DNA of 64,000 nucleotides from Urbifossiella limnaea (GTDB lineage Bacteria; Planctomycetota; Planctomycetia; Gemmatales; Gemmataceae): NCBI RefSeq assembly GCF_007747215.1, contig NZ_CP036273.1, positions 3,766,322 to 3,830,321 of the forward strand, read 5' to 3'. Shown piece by piece: positions 41,605 to 50,705 of this stretch (position 1 is its first letter; each line of letters starts with the position of its first letter). The notes under the pieces were generated by a model. It saw only the letters and a program-made list of their open reading frames with translations, ran no database searches and was not told where the DNA came from. The position numbers and the translations under genes were made by a program.

Positions 41605-43062
41605 TCAGTTCTCCTCGGTCACGTCTGACGCCTGGAACTCGACGCCGATCAGCGCCGTCACCGGCACCTCGCGGCCACGGTACTCCACGAGGCCGCGGCG
41701 GACCTGCACCCGCCACAGCATCGTGTCGCGGGCGCCCTGCACCGCCTTCACCACCACGTCGCGGGCGTCGGACGTGACCACGTACTTGCGGCTCTCGCCG
41801 GGGCCGAGCGGCTGGTCGTCGCCGGCCTGCGCCGACTCGTAGGCGCGCTTCACGTTCTTGTCGAACGGCCAGGCCACCGGCCCACCGGCGAACGTGTCCT
41901 TGCCGACGACCAGCGCCGTCGGCGGCACGTCGGACGGGAACGTCTTGCGGTTGAAGGCCGGGTCGAGCGGGTGGAACCACAGGTCGGCCGACGTGTTGCG
42001 GACGTTCAGCGTCAGCACGACGCCGCGCGACAGGAACTGCGTCTGAGTCTTGCCGCGGTCGGGCTCGCGCACGACGGAGAGCTTGCGGACGGCGACGGCG
42101 ACCGGCTCAACTTCCACGTCGCCGACGGTGACTTTCTTGCCGAGGCCGGCACGGAGCTCGGGCGGGAGCGGGCCGTCGAGCGGGACGGCGAGCTTGCCGG
42201 TCTTCTTGCGGTCGGGGGGCGGGAACTCGCCGCGACCGTCGGGGATCAACGACAGCGGGTGCCCTTCCGGCGGCTTGCCCTCACGAACGAACAGGCCGTA
42301 CACCGCGAGCACGGTCATGAGCAGGGCGTAGGGGATCAGCGCAAAGAAGCCGATCTTGATGAGCGTGTTCAGGCTCCCGCCGGCGGCCGGGGCCGGGCGT
42401 CCACGGGCGGGGGCGGGGCGCTCCTCGCGCTCGGGCCGGCGGTCGCGGCGGCGAGGCTCGGGCGGCGGCGCGGCGGGAACGACCGCGGCAGGGATCGGCG
42501 CCGGCGGGGCGGCATAGGTGGCGACTGGTGGCGCCGCCTGGTCGAAGTCGGCCCACGGATTCGCCGCGGCAGCAGGAACCGCGGGCGGGGCGGGAACGGC
42601 GACCGGCTGCGCCGGAGGGGCATAAGCCGGCGCGGCAGTAAACCCCGCGAACGGGTCGGCCGCGGGCGCGGCATGGGCCGCGACCGGCGGCGCGGGCTCC
42701 GCAACGGGAGGGGTAAACGTCGCAACTGGCGGCGGGGGCGGCGACACCACCGGCGGCATCTCGGGCACCGGCAGCCGGCCCGGGTCGCTTCCAAACACGT
42801 CGTCGCCCTGCTCCGCGGCCTCGCCGAAGATGCTGTCCTGCTGCTCGAGGTTCGGCAGGTTGAAGACCGGGAAGTCGGCGGCGGGTACCGGGGGCGGGGG
42901 AGGCGGTGGGGGTGCGACGGCGACCGGCGGTGCGGGCGGTGAGGGTACCGGGGCGACCAGCACTTCCTTGCAGTTGGGGCAGCGGACCTTGCGGCCGAGC
43001 AGGTCGGGGCCGACGCCCATCTTGCGGCCGCAGAACGGGCAGGGGAAGGTGGTCGCGCTCAT
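41605..43062 (-). CDS. Zinc-ribbon, proline-rich, membrane-anchored protein
   Basis: 485-residue protein. Its N-terminus is a small zinc ribbon (CPFCGRKMG...CPNC), then about 190 residues of Pro/Ala low complexity and an Arg-rich stretch (PRRRDRRPEREERP). A membrane segment (about 235-257, LIKIGFFALIPYALLMTVLA) leads to a C-terminal domain of about 210 residues with beta-type repeats (TLNVRNTSADLWFHPLDPAF). The family is unrecognised; the ribbon-linker-TM plan resembles planctomycete proteins annotated only as hypothetical. The ATG at 43062 is preferred to a GTG at 43068, which has no ribosome-binding site. Confidence 0.72.
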   Translation of the reverse strand: MSATTFPCPFCGRKMGVGPDLLGRKVRCPNCKEVLVAPVPSPPAPPVAVAPPPPPPPPVPAADFPVFNLPNLEQQDSIFGEAAEQGDDVFGSDPGRLPVPEMPPVVSPPPPPVATFTPPVAEPAPPVAAHAAPAADPFAGFTAAPAYAPPAQPVAVPAPPAVPAAAANPWADFDQAAPPVATYAAPPAPIPAAVVPAAPPPEPRRRDRRPEREERPAPARGRPAPAAGGSLNTLIKIGFFALIPYALLMTVLAVYGLFVREGKPPEGHPLSLIPDGRGEFPPPDRKKTGKLAVPLDGPLPPELRAGLGKKVTVGDVEVEPVAVAVRKLSVVREPDRGKTQTQFLSRGVVLTLNVRNTSADLWFHPLDPAFNRKTFPSDVPPTALVVGKDTFAGGPVAWPFDKNVKRAYESAQAGDDQPLGPGESRKYVVTSDARDVVVKAVQGARDTMLWRVQVRRGLVEYRGREVPVTALIGVEFQASDVTEEN

Positions 43063-43164
43063 CGGCACTCGGGGCGTGACAACGGGGTGTCACGGCTGGC
43101 GGGGGCGAGGGTGGGTGGTGGCATCATACCCGCGGCCGAAAGCCCCGCCACCCCGGCGCGGCAA

Positions 43165-43767
43165 CTACCGCGTGAACTCCAGCGGCGTCTCCCACAGGTG
43201 CAGCCGGCAGTCGCGCTTCACGTTCGGCATGTAGTAGATGATCGACTCCTTCGGCTTCACCCCCTCCATGTCGAACAGGAAGGACACGACCCGGCACCCC
43301 GGCCGCATCTGTTGAATCTTCGGGATCAGTTTGACGTTCAGCTCGGGGAGGAGGAACAACGTCAGCACCGTCGCGGGCCGCAGGTCGACGCTGCTGTCGA
43401 AGATGTCGGACTCGCGGATCTCGACCAGGTTGCCGACGCCGGCCTCGGCGACCTTCTCGCGGGCGAGAGCGGCGACGTGCGGCTGAATCTCGTAGCCGAC
43501 GCCACTGCACCCGTACTTCTTCGCGGCCGTGATCAGGAACCGGGCGTCGCCGCAGCCCAGGTCGTAGACCACGTCGTCCTTGCCGACACGAGCCATCTCC
43601 AACATCTTCTCCACGGCGTCCTGCGGCGTCTCCTTGAACACCACGTCCACGTGGCCGGGCGGCCGGACGTCGCGCTCGACCCACCACATCGTCCCGTACC
43701 ACCCGCCGACGAGGGCGACGGCGAACAGGAAGTAGAACACCACCCGCAGCTTCGCCCGCCGGCTCAC
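43165..43767 (-). CDS. Membrane-anchored SAM-dependent methyltransferase
   Basis: 200-residue protein with an N-terminal membrane helix (about 8-24) and a class I methyltransferase domain. Motif I is VVYDLGCGDARFLI and the later YEIQPHVAALAREK is motif II-like. The domain lacks target-specific motifs; small membrane-anchored enzymes of this type act on lipids or proteins. The GTG start overlaps the stop of the phosphatase gene upstream by four bases (GTGA), so the two are translated together. Confidence 0.8.
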   Translation of the reverse strand: MSRRAKLRVVFYFLFAVALVGGWYGTMWWVERDVRPPGHVDVVFKETPQDAVEKMLEMARVGKDDVVYDLGCGDARFLITAAKKYGCSGVGYEIQPHVAALAREKVAEAGVGNLVEIRESDIFDSSVDLRPATVLTLFLLPELNVKLIPKIQQMRPGCRVVSFLFDMEGVKPKESIIYYMPNVKRDCRLHLWETPLEFTR

Positions 43768-45077
43768 GGCTCCCCCCCGGTCGCGCGGACAACCACCACC
43801 GTCCGGTCGTCGGTCGTGGGCACGCCCGCCGTGTGGGCCGCCCACGTCGCCAGAAGGGCCGCCAGGTCGTCGGTCGCGGCGTCGCACACCGGCCGCAGCG
43901 CCGCGCCGACGCCGGCGGTCCCGAACATGTCACCCGCCGCGTTCGCCGCTTCCAGGATGCCGTCGGTCACGAGCACCACCCGGTCGCCGGGCTGAAACGT
44001 TGCCGTTTGTTCGGTGTAAGTCTCGGTCGGCTTGATGCCGAGGGGCAACTTCTGGGCACGGTTCAGGGTGGCGCGGGTGCCGTCGGCGCGGGCGACTAGC
44101 GGCGGGGCGTGGCCGGCGCTGGAGTAGGTCAACGAGTGGTTCGCCGGGTCGAATACGGCGGCGAACGCGGTGACGAAGCTGCCGGTAGGCCGGGTGTAGC
44201 GGCGGGCCAGGTGGGCATTCAGCTGCGTGAGCAGGCCGTGCGGGCGGGCCCGGTCCGCCTCGGGGAGCGTGTGGGCGATGCTGTGCGTCATCGCCATCAG
44301 CACCGCCGCCGGGGCACCGTGGCCGCTCGCGTCCGCGATCAGGACGCCGAGCTTGCCGCCGGGCAGCGGGAAGAAATCGTAGTAGTCGCCGCCGGCCCGC
44401 GCGGCGGCCCTGTAGTCCACGGCAACATCGATGCCGGGTACCCGCGGCACGGCGTCCGGCAGGAGCGCCTTCTGGATGTCGGCCACGGCCTTCATCTCGA
44501 AGTCGGCCGCGTCGAACGCCCCCTTCACCGCCTGCGACAGGACGAGCGTCTGGGTGGCCCGGCCGAACAGGTTGCTGAGCATGACCAGGTCGGGAAGCTG
44601 GTCGCGCGAGAACGCGTCCGGCTCTTCCCGGGCCAGGACGATGGCGTTGACCGCAAGGCCCTGCTCGAAGTGCGGGATGACCAGGACCGACCGCTGCCCC
44701 GCGAGGTACACCACCGCCGGGTCGTCGTCGTCGAGCAACCTCAGGTCGGGGATGAGCCGCGGTTCGTCGGCGTACAGCAGTTCGGCGAGCACGCCGCCGC
44801 GGTGGACCGGGAGCCGCTCCGGCTCGGTCCACGGGTTGGCGGCGTCCTTCCAAAGGCTGCACCGCGTGACACGGTACTCGGGCGGCCGCAGCCCTCGGCG
44901 GGAGAGCGAGAGGCGGCGGGTGACGGGAAACAACTCGTCCATGCGGCGCGAGAACAGGCCGTACATCTCCTGCGGGTCGGACGACCGACTCAGCGCACGC
45001 ATCAGTTCGACGCTGGCGGCGAGGCGGCCGCGCCAGTTACGGGATTCGGTGTCGAACGGGTTCGAGGTCGCAGACAC
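43764..45077 (-). CDS. GAF-PP2C/SpoIIE-type protein phosphatase
   Basis: 437-residue cytoplasmic regulator. An N-terminal GAF-like domain (about 20-175) precedes a SpoIIE/PP2C phosphatase domain (about 200-437) with the metal-binding blocks AGGDYYDFF, IADASGHG, VTDGILEA and TTDDRTVVVV. Such proteins (RsbU-like) dephosphorylate anti-anti-sigma factors. No anti-sigma or STAS gene is adjacent, so the pathway is unknown. It is followed by the coupled methyltransferase gene and probably begins that operon. Confidence 0.9.
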   Translation of the reverse strand: MSATSNPFDTESRNWRGRLAASVELMRALSRSSDPQEMYGLFSRRMDELFPVTRRLSLSRRGLRPPEYRVTRCSLWKDAANPWTEPERLPVHRGGVLAELLYADEPRLIPDLRLLDDDDPAVVYLAGQRSVLVIPHFEQGLAVNAIVLAREEPDAFSRDQLPDLVMLSNLFGRATQTLVLSQAVKGAFDAADFEMKAVADIQKALLPDAVPRVPGIDVAVDYRAAARAGGDYYDFFPLPGGKLGVLIADASGHGAPAAVLMAMTHSIAHTLPEADRARPHGLLTQLNAHLARRYTRPTGSFVTAFAAVFDPANHSLTYSSAGHAPPLVARADGTRATLNRAQKLPLGIKPTETYTEQTATFQPGDRVVLVTDGILEAANAAGDMFGTAGVGAALRPVCDAATDDLAALLATWAAHTAGVPTTDDRTVVVVRATGGEP

Positions 45078-45175
45078 GGCCGGCTCCGCGGCTGGCCCCC
45101 GGAGGGGCGACGAGCGTCCAGAGCCTCACTAGACCCGAGCGGGGACGACGACGCAAGCGCGAAGCCCAAAAAAGT

Positions 45176-45203
45176 AAGCCCGGGGACCTCAGTCCCCGGG
45201 CTT
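45176..45203 (-). terminator. Intrinsic terminator (CCCGGGGAC stem)
   Basis: Perfect 12-bp stem AAGCCCGGGGAC/GTCCCCGGGCTT (45176-45187, 45192-45203) with a 4-base loop. On the minus strand it is followed by ACTTTTTTGGG, so it ends transcription of the small gene at 45223-45441. The stem is shared with those at 24188 and 59725. Confidence 0.85.
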
Positions 45204-45222
45204 CGTCGGTCTGTGGTTTCGG

Positions 45223-45441
45223 TCAGCCATTCTTGGCGGCCGCGTCGACTCTGGCTTCTTCGTCGGCGTTGCTGGCCTCGGTCGACTTTTCGTCGATGCG
45301 GTTCTTGGCCTTGTCGATCTGCTGGGAGGCCCAGTCCTTCACCTCGGTCGCCTTCTCGCCGACCTTGTTCGCCGCCTTCTGGGCCGCCTCGGCGACCGTA
45401 TTGCCGGCCTCGGTGAGCTTGCCGCCGATCGTGTCCGCCAT
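45223..45441 (-). CDS. Small amphipathic-helix protein, CsbD/LEA-like
   Basis: 72-residue acidic protein composed almost entirely of amphipathic helix (KLTEAGNTVAEAAQKAANK, KDWASQQIDKAKNRIDEKS) with Ala/Lys/Glu bias and no cysteine. This pattern is that of stress-linked CsbD or LEA-type proteins; the exact family is not secure. The ATG at 45441 has GGAG 8 bases upstream. It has its own terminator just downstream. Confidence 0.68.
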   Translation of the reverse strand: MADTIGGKLTEAGNTVAEAAQKAANKVGEKATEVKDWASQQIDKAKNRIDEKSTEASNADEEARVDAAAKNG

Positions 45442-45567
45442 GATGGCCACTCCACAGGGGTTGGGGTTTTACCGGGGTTATCGGCCCGGTGCCGGTTGAC
45501 GGAGAGTAATGCAGTCGCCGTGCCAAATGCCGCTGGGTAGAACGACACCGGAGCTGTGGAGAGCCTC

Positions 45568-46599
45568 ATGCGTGGTGTCTCGATGCTGGCGGCGGCTGTC
45601 GCCGCCGCTCCGCTTCTCGCCGAACCTGTCGCCCCCGCGCCGCGGCCGGTCGTCCGGGCGATCGCGGAATCCACGCTGCCCACATCCGGTAGTCGCATCC
45701 GCCAGCTCGCCTTCGACGGCGACCCGGCCAGTTCCTTCACCTCCGACGGCGATGCGAAGCAGGGCGACCACCTGACGCTGACGTTCGACCGGCCTGTGAC
45801 GCTGCACGCCGTGTCCGCGCTGGTTGGCCGACCGGGCGAGGGGCCGGCGCCGACCGCGCTCGAAGTCTCCGCCGACGGGAAGACGTTCACCGCCGCCCCG
45901 CCCGTGGGGGAGGTGTCCGCCCGCGCCGTCCGCGTCCGCGCGACGGCGGACCTGAACAAGCCGCTCGTCGTGCGCGAGTTCACCATCCGCTCCGAGCCAC
46001 AGGTGGTGCCGTTCCGCTACCCCGTCGAGTTCGTCCTGGACGTGACCGACGCCCCCGAGCTGAAGGCGTGGGGCGACAAGGTGGTCCGCGTGTGCGAGCG
46101 CGAGTACCCGGACATCTGCACCTTCCTCGCCAGCGACGGCTACGTGCCGCCGACACAACTGCGGATGACGCTCAAGAACAACTACACCGGCGTGGCCGCG
46201 GCCGGCGGCGGGCGGATCACCGGGTCGGTGAAGTACTTCAAGAGCCGCCCCGACGACATCGGCGCGATGGTCCACGAGACGGTCCACTGCGTCCAACAAT
46301 ACAAGGGCCGCGGAAACCCCGGCTGGCTCGTCGAGGGGATCGCCGACTACTGCCGCTTCTGGCGGTACGAGCCGGGCAAGGCCGGCCGGCTGACCCCCGA
46401 GAAGGCCCAGTACAACGGCAGCTACCGCACCACGGCGGCGTTCCTGGCCTTCGTCACCGACCGGTACGACCGGCAGGCGGTGCCGAAGTTGAACGCCATG
46501 TGCCGTGAGGGCCGCTACACGCCGGCCGCGTGGCGAACGCTCACGGGCAAGGACGTGGAGGAACTGAACCAGGAGTGGCGGGCGACGCTCGCCCGCTGA
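45568..46599 (+). CDS. Secreted BSP-type metallopeptidase with F5/8-like domain
   Basis: 343-residue exported protein. A signal peptide (about 1-20) precedes an F5/8 type C-like beta-sandwich (about 30-145). The C-terminal half matches the plant basic secretory protein family, with the zinc site MVHETVHCVQQYKG (H236, E237, H240) and the downstream GNPGWLVEGIADYCRF. BSP-like proteins are usually annotated as putative peptidases. The ATG at 45568 has GGAG 7 bases upstream. The stop lies two bases before the next gene, so the two are co-translated. Confidence 0.85.
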   Translation: MRGVSMLAAAVAAAPLLAEPVAPAPRPVVRAIAESTLPTSGSRIRQLAFDGDPASSFTSDGDAKQGDHLTLTFDRPVTLHAVSALVGRPGEGPAPTALEVSADGKTFTAAPPVGEVSARAVRVRATADLNKPLVVREFTIRSEPQVVPFRYPVEFVLDVTDAPELKAWGDKVVRVCEREYPDICTFLASDGYVPPTQLRMTLKNNYTGVAAAGGGRITGSVKYFKSRPDDIGAMVHETVHCVQQYKGRGNPGWLVEGIADYCRFWRYEPGKAGRLTPEKAQYNGSYRTTAAFLAFVTDRYDRQAVPKLNAMCREGRYTPAAWRTLTGKDVEELNQEWRATLAR

Positions 46600-46601
46600 C
46601 C

Positions 46602-47342
46602 ATGGCCGTCACCGACGACGTGACCGACTTGCCGACGCCGACCGGGCCGATGCGGACGTACCTGTACGCCCCGAACGAACCCGGCCGGCCGCCAGTCCGA
46701 CGGCCGGGTGTGGTGCTGTACTCGGAAATCTTTCAGCAGACGGCCCCGGTCCGCCGGCTCGCGGTGCAGCTGGCGTCGCTCGGCTACCGGGTCGCGGTGC
46801 CAGAGGTGTACCACGCGCACGAACCGCCCGGCTGCGTTCTCGGCTACGACGATGCCGGTAAGACCCGCGGTAACGCCCTGAAGCAGGTCGTGACGCTGAA
46901 CGAGTTCGATGCCGACATCGCTACCGCGGTGGCATTCCTGAAGGACCACCCGGACGGCACCGGTGCCGTGGGGTCGTTCGGCATCTGTCTCGGCGGGCAC
47001 CTCGCCTTCCGCGCCGCACTCCACCCGGGCGTGCGGGCCGCGGCGTGCTTCTACCCGACCGACCTGCACACCGGCACGCTCGGCGGCGGGGCCGACTCGC
47101 TAACCCGCGCCGGCGACATCCGCGGTGAACTGTTGATGGTGTTCGGCCGGCAAGACCCGCACGTCCCCGCGGCCGGCCGACGAATCATCTACGACGCCCT
47201 CGACGCGGCCGGCGTGTGGTTCACGTGGCACGAGTTCAACGCCGCCCACGCCTTCCTCCGCGACGAGGGCGACCGCTACGACCCCGCCGCCGCCCGCCAC
47301 GCGATTGGGCTCGCGGCGGACCTGTTCAGCCGCTGCCTCTAA
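46602..47342 (+). CDS. Dienelactone hydrolase family protein
   Basis: 246-residue alpha/beta hydrolase of the dienelactone hydrolase kind. The nucleophile is cysteine in FGICLGG (C129), the family's Cys-Asp-His version of the hydrolase triad. The Asp lies in GRQDPHVP and the His in NAAHAFL. It probably hydrolyses cyclic esters or related small molecules; the natural substrate is unknown. The ATG follows the BSP-type peptidase stop by two bases. Confidence 0.88.
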   Translation: MAVTDDVTDLPTPTGPMRTYLYAPNEPGRPPVRRPGVVLYSEIFQQTAPVRRLAVQLASLGYRVAVPEVYHAHEPPGCVLGYDDAGKTRGNALKQVVTLNEFDADIATAVAFLKDHPDGTGAVGSFGICLGGHLAFRAALHPGVRAAACFYPTDLHTGTLGGGADSLTRAGDIRGELLMVFGRQDPHVPAAGRRIIYDALDAAGVWFTWHEFNAAHAFLRDEGDRYDPAAARHAIGLAADLFSRCL

Positions 47343-47357
47343 CGGCAAGGACCGCCG

Positions 47358-48518
47358 ATGCTCGCCGCCCGCGTCCAGCACTTCACCGAGTCCGTGATCC
47401 GCGAGACGACGCGGCTCGCGCAGCGGCACGGGGCCGTGAACCTCGGCCAGGGGATGCCCGACTTCGACCCGCCGGAGGAAGTGAAGGAGGCCGCCTGCCG
47501 GGCCATCCGCGACGGGTTCAATCAGTACGCCGTGACGTGGGGCATCGCCCCGCTCCGCGCGGCCATCGCCGAGAAGGCCCGCAGCTTCAACGGCCTCGCC
47601 TGGGCCGACGCCGACGAGCACGTCACCGTGTGCTGCGGGGCGACCGAGTGCCTGATGGCGACGATGCTCGCGCTTGTGGACCCGGGCGACGAGGTGGTGA
47701 TCTTCCAGCCCTTCTACGAGAACTACGCGCCGGACGCCCTCCTCACCGGGGCCGAGCCGCGCTGGGTGCGGTTGAACCCGCCCGACTGGTCGTTCGACCC
47801 CGCCGAGTTGCGGGCCGCGTTCGGGCCGCGCACGAAGGCGATCATCCTGAACACGCCGAACAACCCCACCGGCAAGGTGTTCACCCGCGGGGAACTGACG
47901 CAGATCGCCGAGCTGTGCCAGGAGTTCGACGCCGTCGCCATCTCGGACGAGATCTACGAGTACATCCAATTCACCGACCGGCCGCACGTAAGTATCGCGT
48001 CGCTGCCGGGGATGGCCGACCGCACCGTCACCATCAGCGGGCTGTCGAAGACGTTCACCGTCACCGGCTGGCGCCTCGGCTATACCGTCGCCCCGGCCGC
48101 GATCACCGCCGGCATCCGCAAGGCGCACGACTTCCTGACGGTCGGCGCGCCTCACCCGTTGCAAGTGGCCGGCGCCGCGGCGATGGCCCTGCCCCGCAGC
48201 TACTTCGACGGCCTGAAGGATCACTACCGCACCCGCCGCGACCTGTTCCTCCCGTACCTTCAGGAGGCGGGTTTCGTCGCCCGCCCGCCGGACGGGGCGT
48301 ATTACGTCATGGCCGACTTCTCGGCGCTTTCCGACCTCGACGACGTGGCGTTCGTCCGCCGCATGATCGAGACGGTCGGCGTGGCCGGGGTGCCGGGGGG
48401 CAGCTTCTTCCGCCCGAAGGACGCGGGCCGGACGCAGGTCCGGTTCATGTTCGCCAAGCGGGAGGAGACGCTGCGCGACGCCGGCGAGCGGCTGCTGCGG
48501 CTGCGGGCCGCAGAATAA
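47358..48518 (+). CDS. Class I/II PLP aminotransferase
   Basis: 386-residue aminotransferase fold-type I. The PLP lysine lies in SGLSKTFTVTGWRLGY, the substrate arginine in QVRFMFAKREE, and NTPNNPTGKVF and ISDEIYEYIQF are family motifs. It most resembles kynurenine/methionine (YbdL-like) aminotransferases. The specific amino acid cannot be read from sequence. It is close downstream of the dienelactone hydrolase (16 bases), so a shared transcript is likely. Confidence 0.9.
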   Translation: MLAARVQHFTESVIRETTRLAQRHGAVNLGQGMPDFDPPEEVKEAACRAIRDGFNQYAVTWGIAPLRAAIAEKARSFNGLAWADADEHVTVCCGATECLMATMLALVDPGDEVVIFQPFYENYAPDALLTGAEPRWVRLNPPDWSFDPAELRAAFGPRTKAIILNTPNNPTGKVFTRGELTQIAELCQEFDAVAISDEIYEYIQFTDRPHVSIASLPGMADRTVTISGLSKTFTVTGWRLGYTVAPAAITAGIRKAHDFLTVGAPHPLQVAGAAAMALPRSYFDGLKDHYRTRRDLFLPYLQEAGFVARPPDGAYYVMADFSALSDLDDVAFVRRMIETVGVAGVPGGSFFRPKDAGRTQVRFMFAKREETLRDAGERLLRLRAAE

Positions 48519-48590
48519 CTCCCCCGGGTGGTCCGTCTACCCGGGTGCCGGCTACCAATCCGTGTGACCGCTACGAGGAGCTTCCACACC

Positions 48591-49166
48591 ATGAAAGCAC
48601 TACTGTTGACCGCCGCCGCCGCGGCCCTGACGCTGGCCGTCGGCGTCGAGGTCGGGAACGGGCAGGAGAAGGCCATGACGCCGCTGACGGGCAAGATGAA
48701 GGGGATCGACGGCAAGGACATCGACCTCGCCGCCCTGAAGGGCAAGGTTGTGCTGGTGGTGAACGTGGCCAGCCGCTGCGGGTACACGAACCAGTACAAG
48801 GGGATGCAGGCGCTGTTCGAGCAGTACAGCAAGGACGGGCTGGTGGTGCTGGGGGTGCCGTCGAACCAGTTCGGCGCCCAGGAGCCGGGCACCGAGGAGG
48901 ACATCCAGAAGTTCTGCTCCGCGAACTACAAGGTCACCTTCCCGATGACGGCGAAGGTAGACGTGAAGGGGCCGAGCAAGGTGGACCTGTACAAGGCGCT
49001 GACCACGGCCACGGTCCGCGACGGCAAGACGGAAGAGGTGGGCTGGAACTTCGAGAAGTTCCTCATCGGGCGTGACGGGCGCGTGGTCGCCCGGTTCAAG
49101 TCGGCGGTGGCCCCGGAGTCGAACGAGCTCCAGACCGCCGTCCGCACCGAGCTGGCGAAGAAGTAA
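48591..49166 (+). CDS. Glutathione peroxidase family protein (cysteine type)
   Basis: 191-residue exported thioredoxin-fold peroxidase. A signal peptide (about 1-24) precedes the catalytic motif VNVASRCGYTNQYK (C63 in the position of selenocysteine), SNQFGAQEPG (Gln) and WNFEKFLI (Trp/Asn), giving a complete tetrad. Cysteine types usually use thioredoxin rather than glutathione. The ATG at 48591 has GAGGAG 10 bases upstream. selA elsewhere in the window shows that selenoproteins exist here, but this one is a cysteine form. Confidence 0.92.
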   Translation: MKALLLTAAAAALTLAVGVEVGNGQEKAMTPLTGKMKGIDGKDIDLAALKGKVVLVVNVASRCGYTNQYKGMQALFEQYSKDGLVVLGVPSNQFGAQEPGTEEDIQKFCSANYKVTFPMTAKVDVKGPSKVDLYKALTTATVRDGKTEEVGWNFEKFLIGRDGRVVARFKSAVAPESNELQTAVRTELAKK

Positions 49167-49188
49167 CCCCCGGGCGAACCCGCCGCCG

Positions 49189-49216
49189 CGGCCCGCCTCC
49201 TTTAGGGGGCGGGCCG
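49189..49216 (+). terminator. Terminator hairpin after glutathione peroxidase gene
   Basis: GGCCCGCC/GGCGGGCC arms (49189-49197 with 49208-49216) and a loop containing TTTAG lie 23 bases after the peroxidase stop and before the HD-domain gene, ending the upstream transcript. No strong T-tract follows. Confidence 0.5.
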
Positions 49217-49236
49217 TATCATTTCCGGGGGCACCC

Positions 49237-49806
49237 ATGACGACCACCGACCTCGCCGGCGTCCTCGACTTCCTCCGGGCCGCGGAAGCGATCAAGACGC
49301 AGACCCGCAGCGGCTACACCTCGGCCGGCCGCGCCGAGAGCGTCGCCGACCACACGTGGCGGCTCTGCCTCATGGCCGTCGTCCTGGCCGACCAGTTCCC
49401 CGGCATCGACTTCGCCCGCCTCATCCGCATCTGCGTCGTCCACGACCTCGGCGAGGCGATCGGCGGCGACGTGCCCGCCGTGAACCAGTCAGCGGCCGCA
49501 CCGAAGGCCGACAGCGAGCGCGCCGACCTGATGACGCTCCTGGCCCCGCTCCCCGCGCCGCTGCGCGACCACGTCACCGAACTGTGGGACGAGTACGAGG
49601 CCGCCGCGACGCCGGAGGCGAAGCTGGCGAAGGCGCTCGACAAGCTCGAAACGCTGCTCCAGCACACGCAGGGGGCCAACCCGCCGGGCTTCGACTACCG
49701 CTTCAACCTCGACTACGGCCGGCAGTACACCGCCGCCCCGCCGCTAGTTGCCGCCATCCGCGACGCCCTGGACCGCGACACGCTCCGCCGCGCGGAGGGC
49801 GCGTGA
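49237..49806 (+). CDS. HD-domain hydrolase, YfbR/HDDC2-like
   Basis: 189-residue HD-superfamily phosphohydrolase. The metal ligands are visible as ESVADHTWRL (His) and VVHDLGEAIGGDVPA (HD and later Asp), the pattern of 5'-deoxynucleotidases (YfbR, human HDDC2). It likely removes phosphate from deoxynucleoside 5'-monophosphates; the substrate is inferred from the family. The stop overlaps the folP start by one base (TGATG), showing coupling. Confidence 0.88.
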   Translation: MTTTDLAGVLDFLRAAEAIKTQTRSGYTSAGRAESVADHTWRLCLMAVVLADQFPGIDFARLIRICVVHDLGEAIGGDVPAVNQSAAAPKADSERADLMTLLAPLPAPLRDHVTELWDEYEAAATPEAKLAKALDKLETLLQHTQGANPPGFDYRFNLDYGRQYTAAPPLVAAIRDALDRDTLRRAEGA

Positions 49807-50687
49807 TGCCGCGTGTGTGGGTCTGCCGCGGGCACCAGTTCACGATCGGCCCGCGGCCGCTCGTCATGGGCATCGTGAACGTCACCCCGGACAGCTTCTC
49901 CGACGGCGGCCGCTTCCTCGACCCGGCGGCCGCGATCGACCACGGGCTGGCGCTTGCCGCGGAAGGCGCGAATATCCTCGACATCGGCGGCGAATCGACG
50001 CGCCCCGGCGCCCCGGCCGTGAGCGGAGCCGACGAACTGGCCCGCGTCCTGCCCGTTGTCGCCGGGCTGGCGAAACGGGCCGCCCTACCCCTCTCGGTGG
50101 ACACGACCAAGGCCGAAGTCGCCCGCCGCTGCATGTACGCCGGCGCTTCCATCATCAACGACGTGTCCGGCCTGACGGCCGACGCCGACATGCCGGGCGT
50201 GGTCGCGGCGACGGGGGCGGGCGTGGTCGTGATGCACATGCAGGGCACGCCGAGGACGATGCAGCAGAATCCGGTCTACGGCGACGTCGTGGGCGAGGTC
50301 GCGGGGTATCTCGAAGCGCGGTTGCACGCCCTCGCCGCGGTCGGTATCTCCCCGGACGCGGTCTGCCTCGACCCGGGCATCGGCTTCGGGAAGACGCTCG
50401 ACCACAACCTGACGCTGCTCGCCCACCTTGACGCGGTCGCCGCCCTCGGCCGGCCGGTGTGCCTGGGCGTGAGCCGCAAGAAGTTCATCGGCACGCTGTG
50501 CGGCCGCGAGCCGGCCGACCGCGCCGCAGGGTCGCTGGCTGTGGCGACGATCGCCGCCGCACGCGGGACGGCGCAAGTGCTGCGAGTTCACGACGTGGCC
50601 GCCACCCGCGATGCAGTCGTGCTTCTGGCCGCGATCAACCGTGCTCGCCGCCCGGACGTCGCCGCTGGTAGAATCACACAGCCCTGA
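49806..50687 (+). CDS. folP: Dihydropteroate synthase
   Basis: 293-residue TIM-barrel enzyme of folate synthesis joining p-aminobenzoate and hydroxymethyl-dihydropterin pyrophosphate. Motifs are IVNVTPDSFSDGG, ILDIGGESTRPGA, INDVSGLTAD, the long loop before GVSRKKFIG, and the C-terminal LRVHDVAATRDAV. All are intact. The short N-terminal extension (MPRVWVCRGHQFTIG) is typical for the actinobacterial/planctomycete form. It is coupled to the HD hydrolase upstream and lies 18 bases before proA. Confidence 0.95.
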   Translation: MPRVWVCRGHQFTIGPRPLVMGIVNVTPDSFSDGGRFLDPAAAIDHGLALAAEGANILDIGGESTRPGAPAVSGADELARVLPVVAGLAKRAALPLSVDTTKAEVARRCMYAGASIINDVSGLTADADMPGVVAATGAGVVVMHMQGTPRTMQQNPVYGDVVGEVAGYLEARLHALAAVGISPDAVCLDPGIGFGKTLDHNLTLLAHLDAVAALGRPVCLGVSRKKFIGTLCGREPADRAAGSLAVATIAAARGTAQVLRVHDVAATRDAVVLLAAINRARRPDVAAGRITQP

Positions 50688-50705
50688 CCCGCACCCGGAA
50701 GAGCC

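Noticed and set aside
48591-49166. Selenoprotein glutathione peroxidase
   Set aside because: The catalytic codon is a cysteine codon (SRCGYTN) and no in-frame TGA is present before the natural stop.
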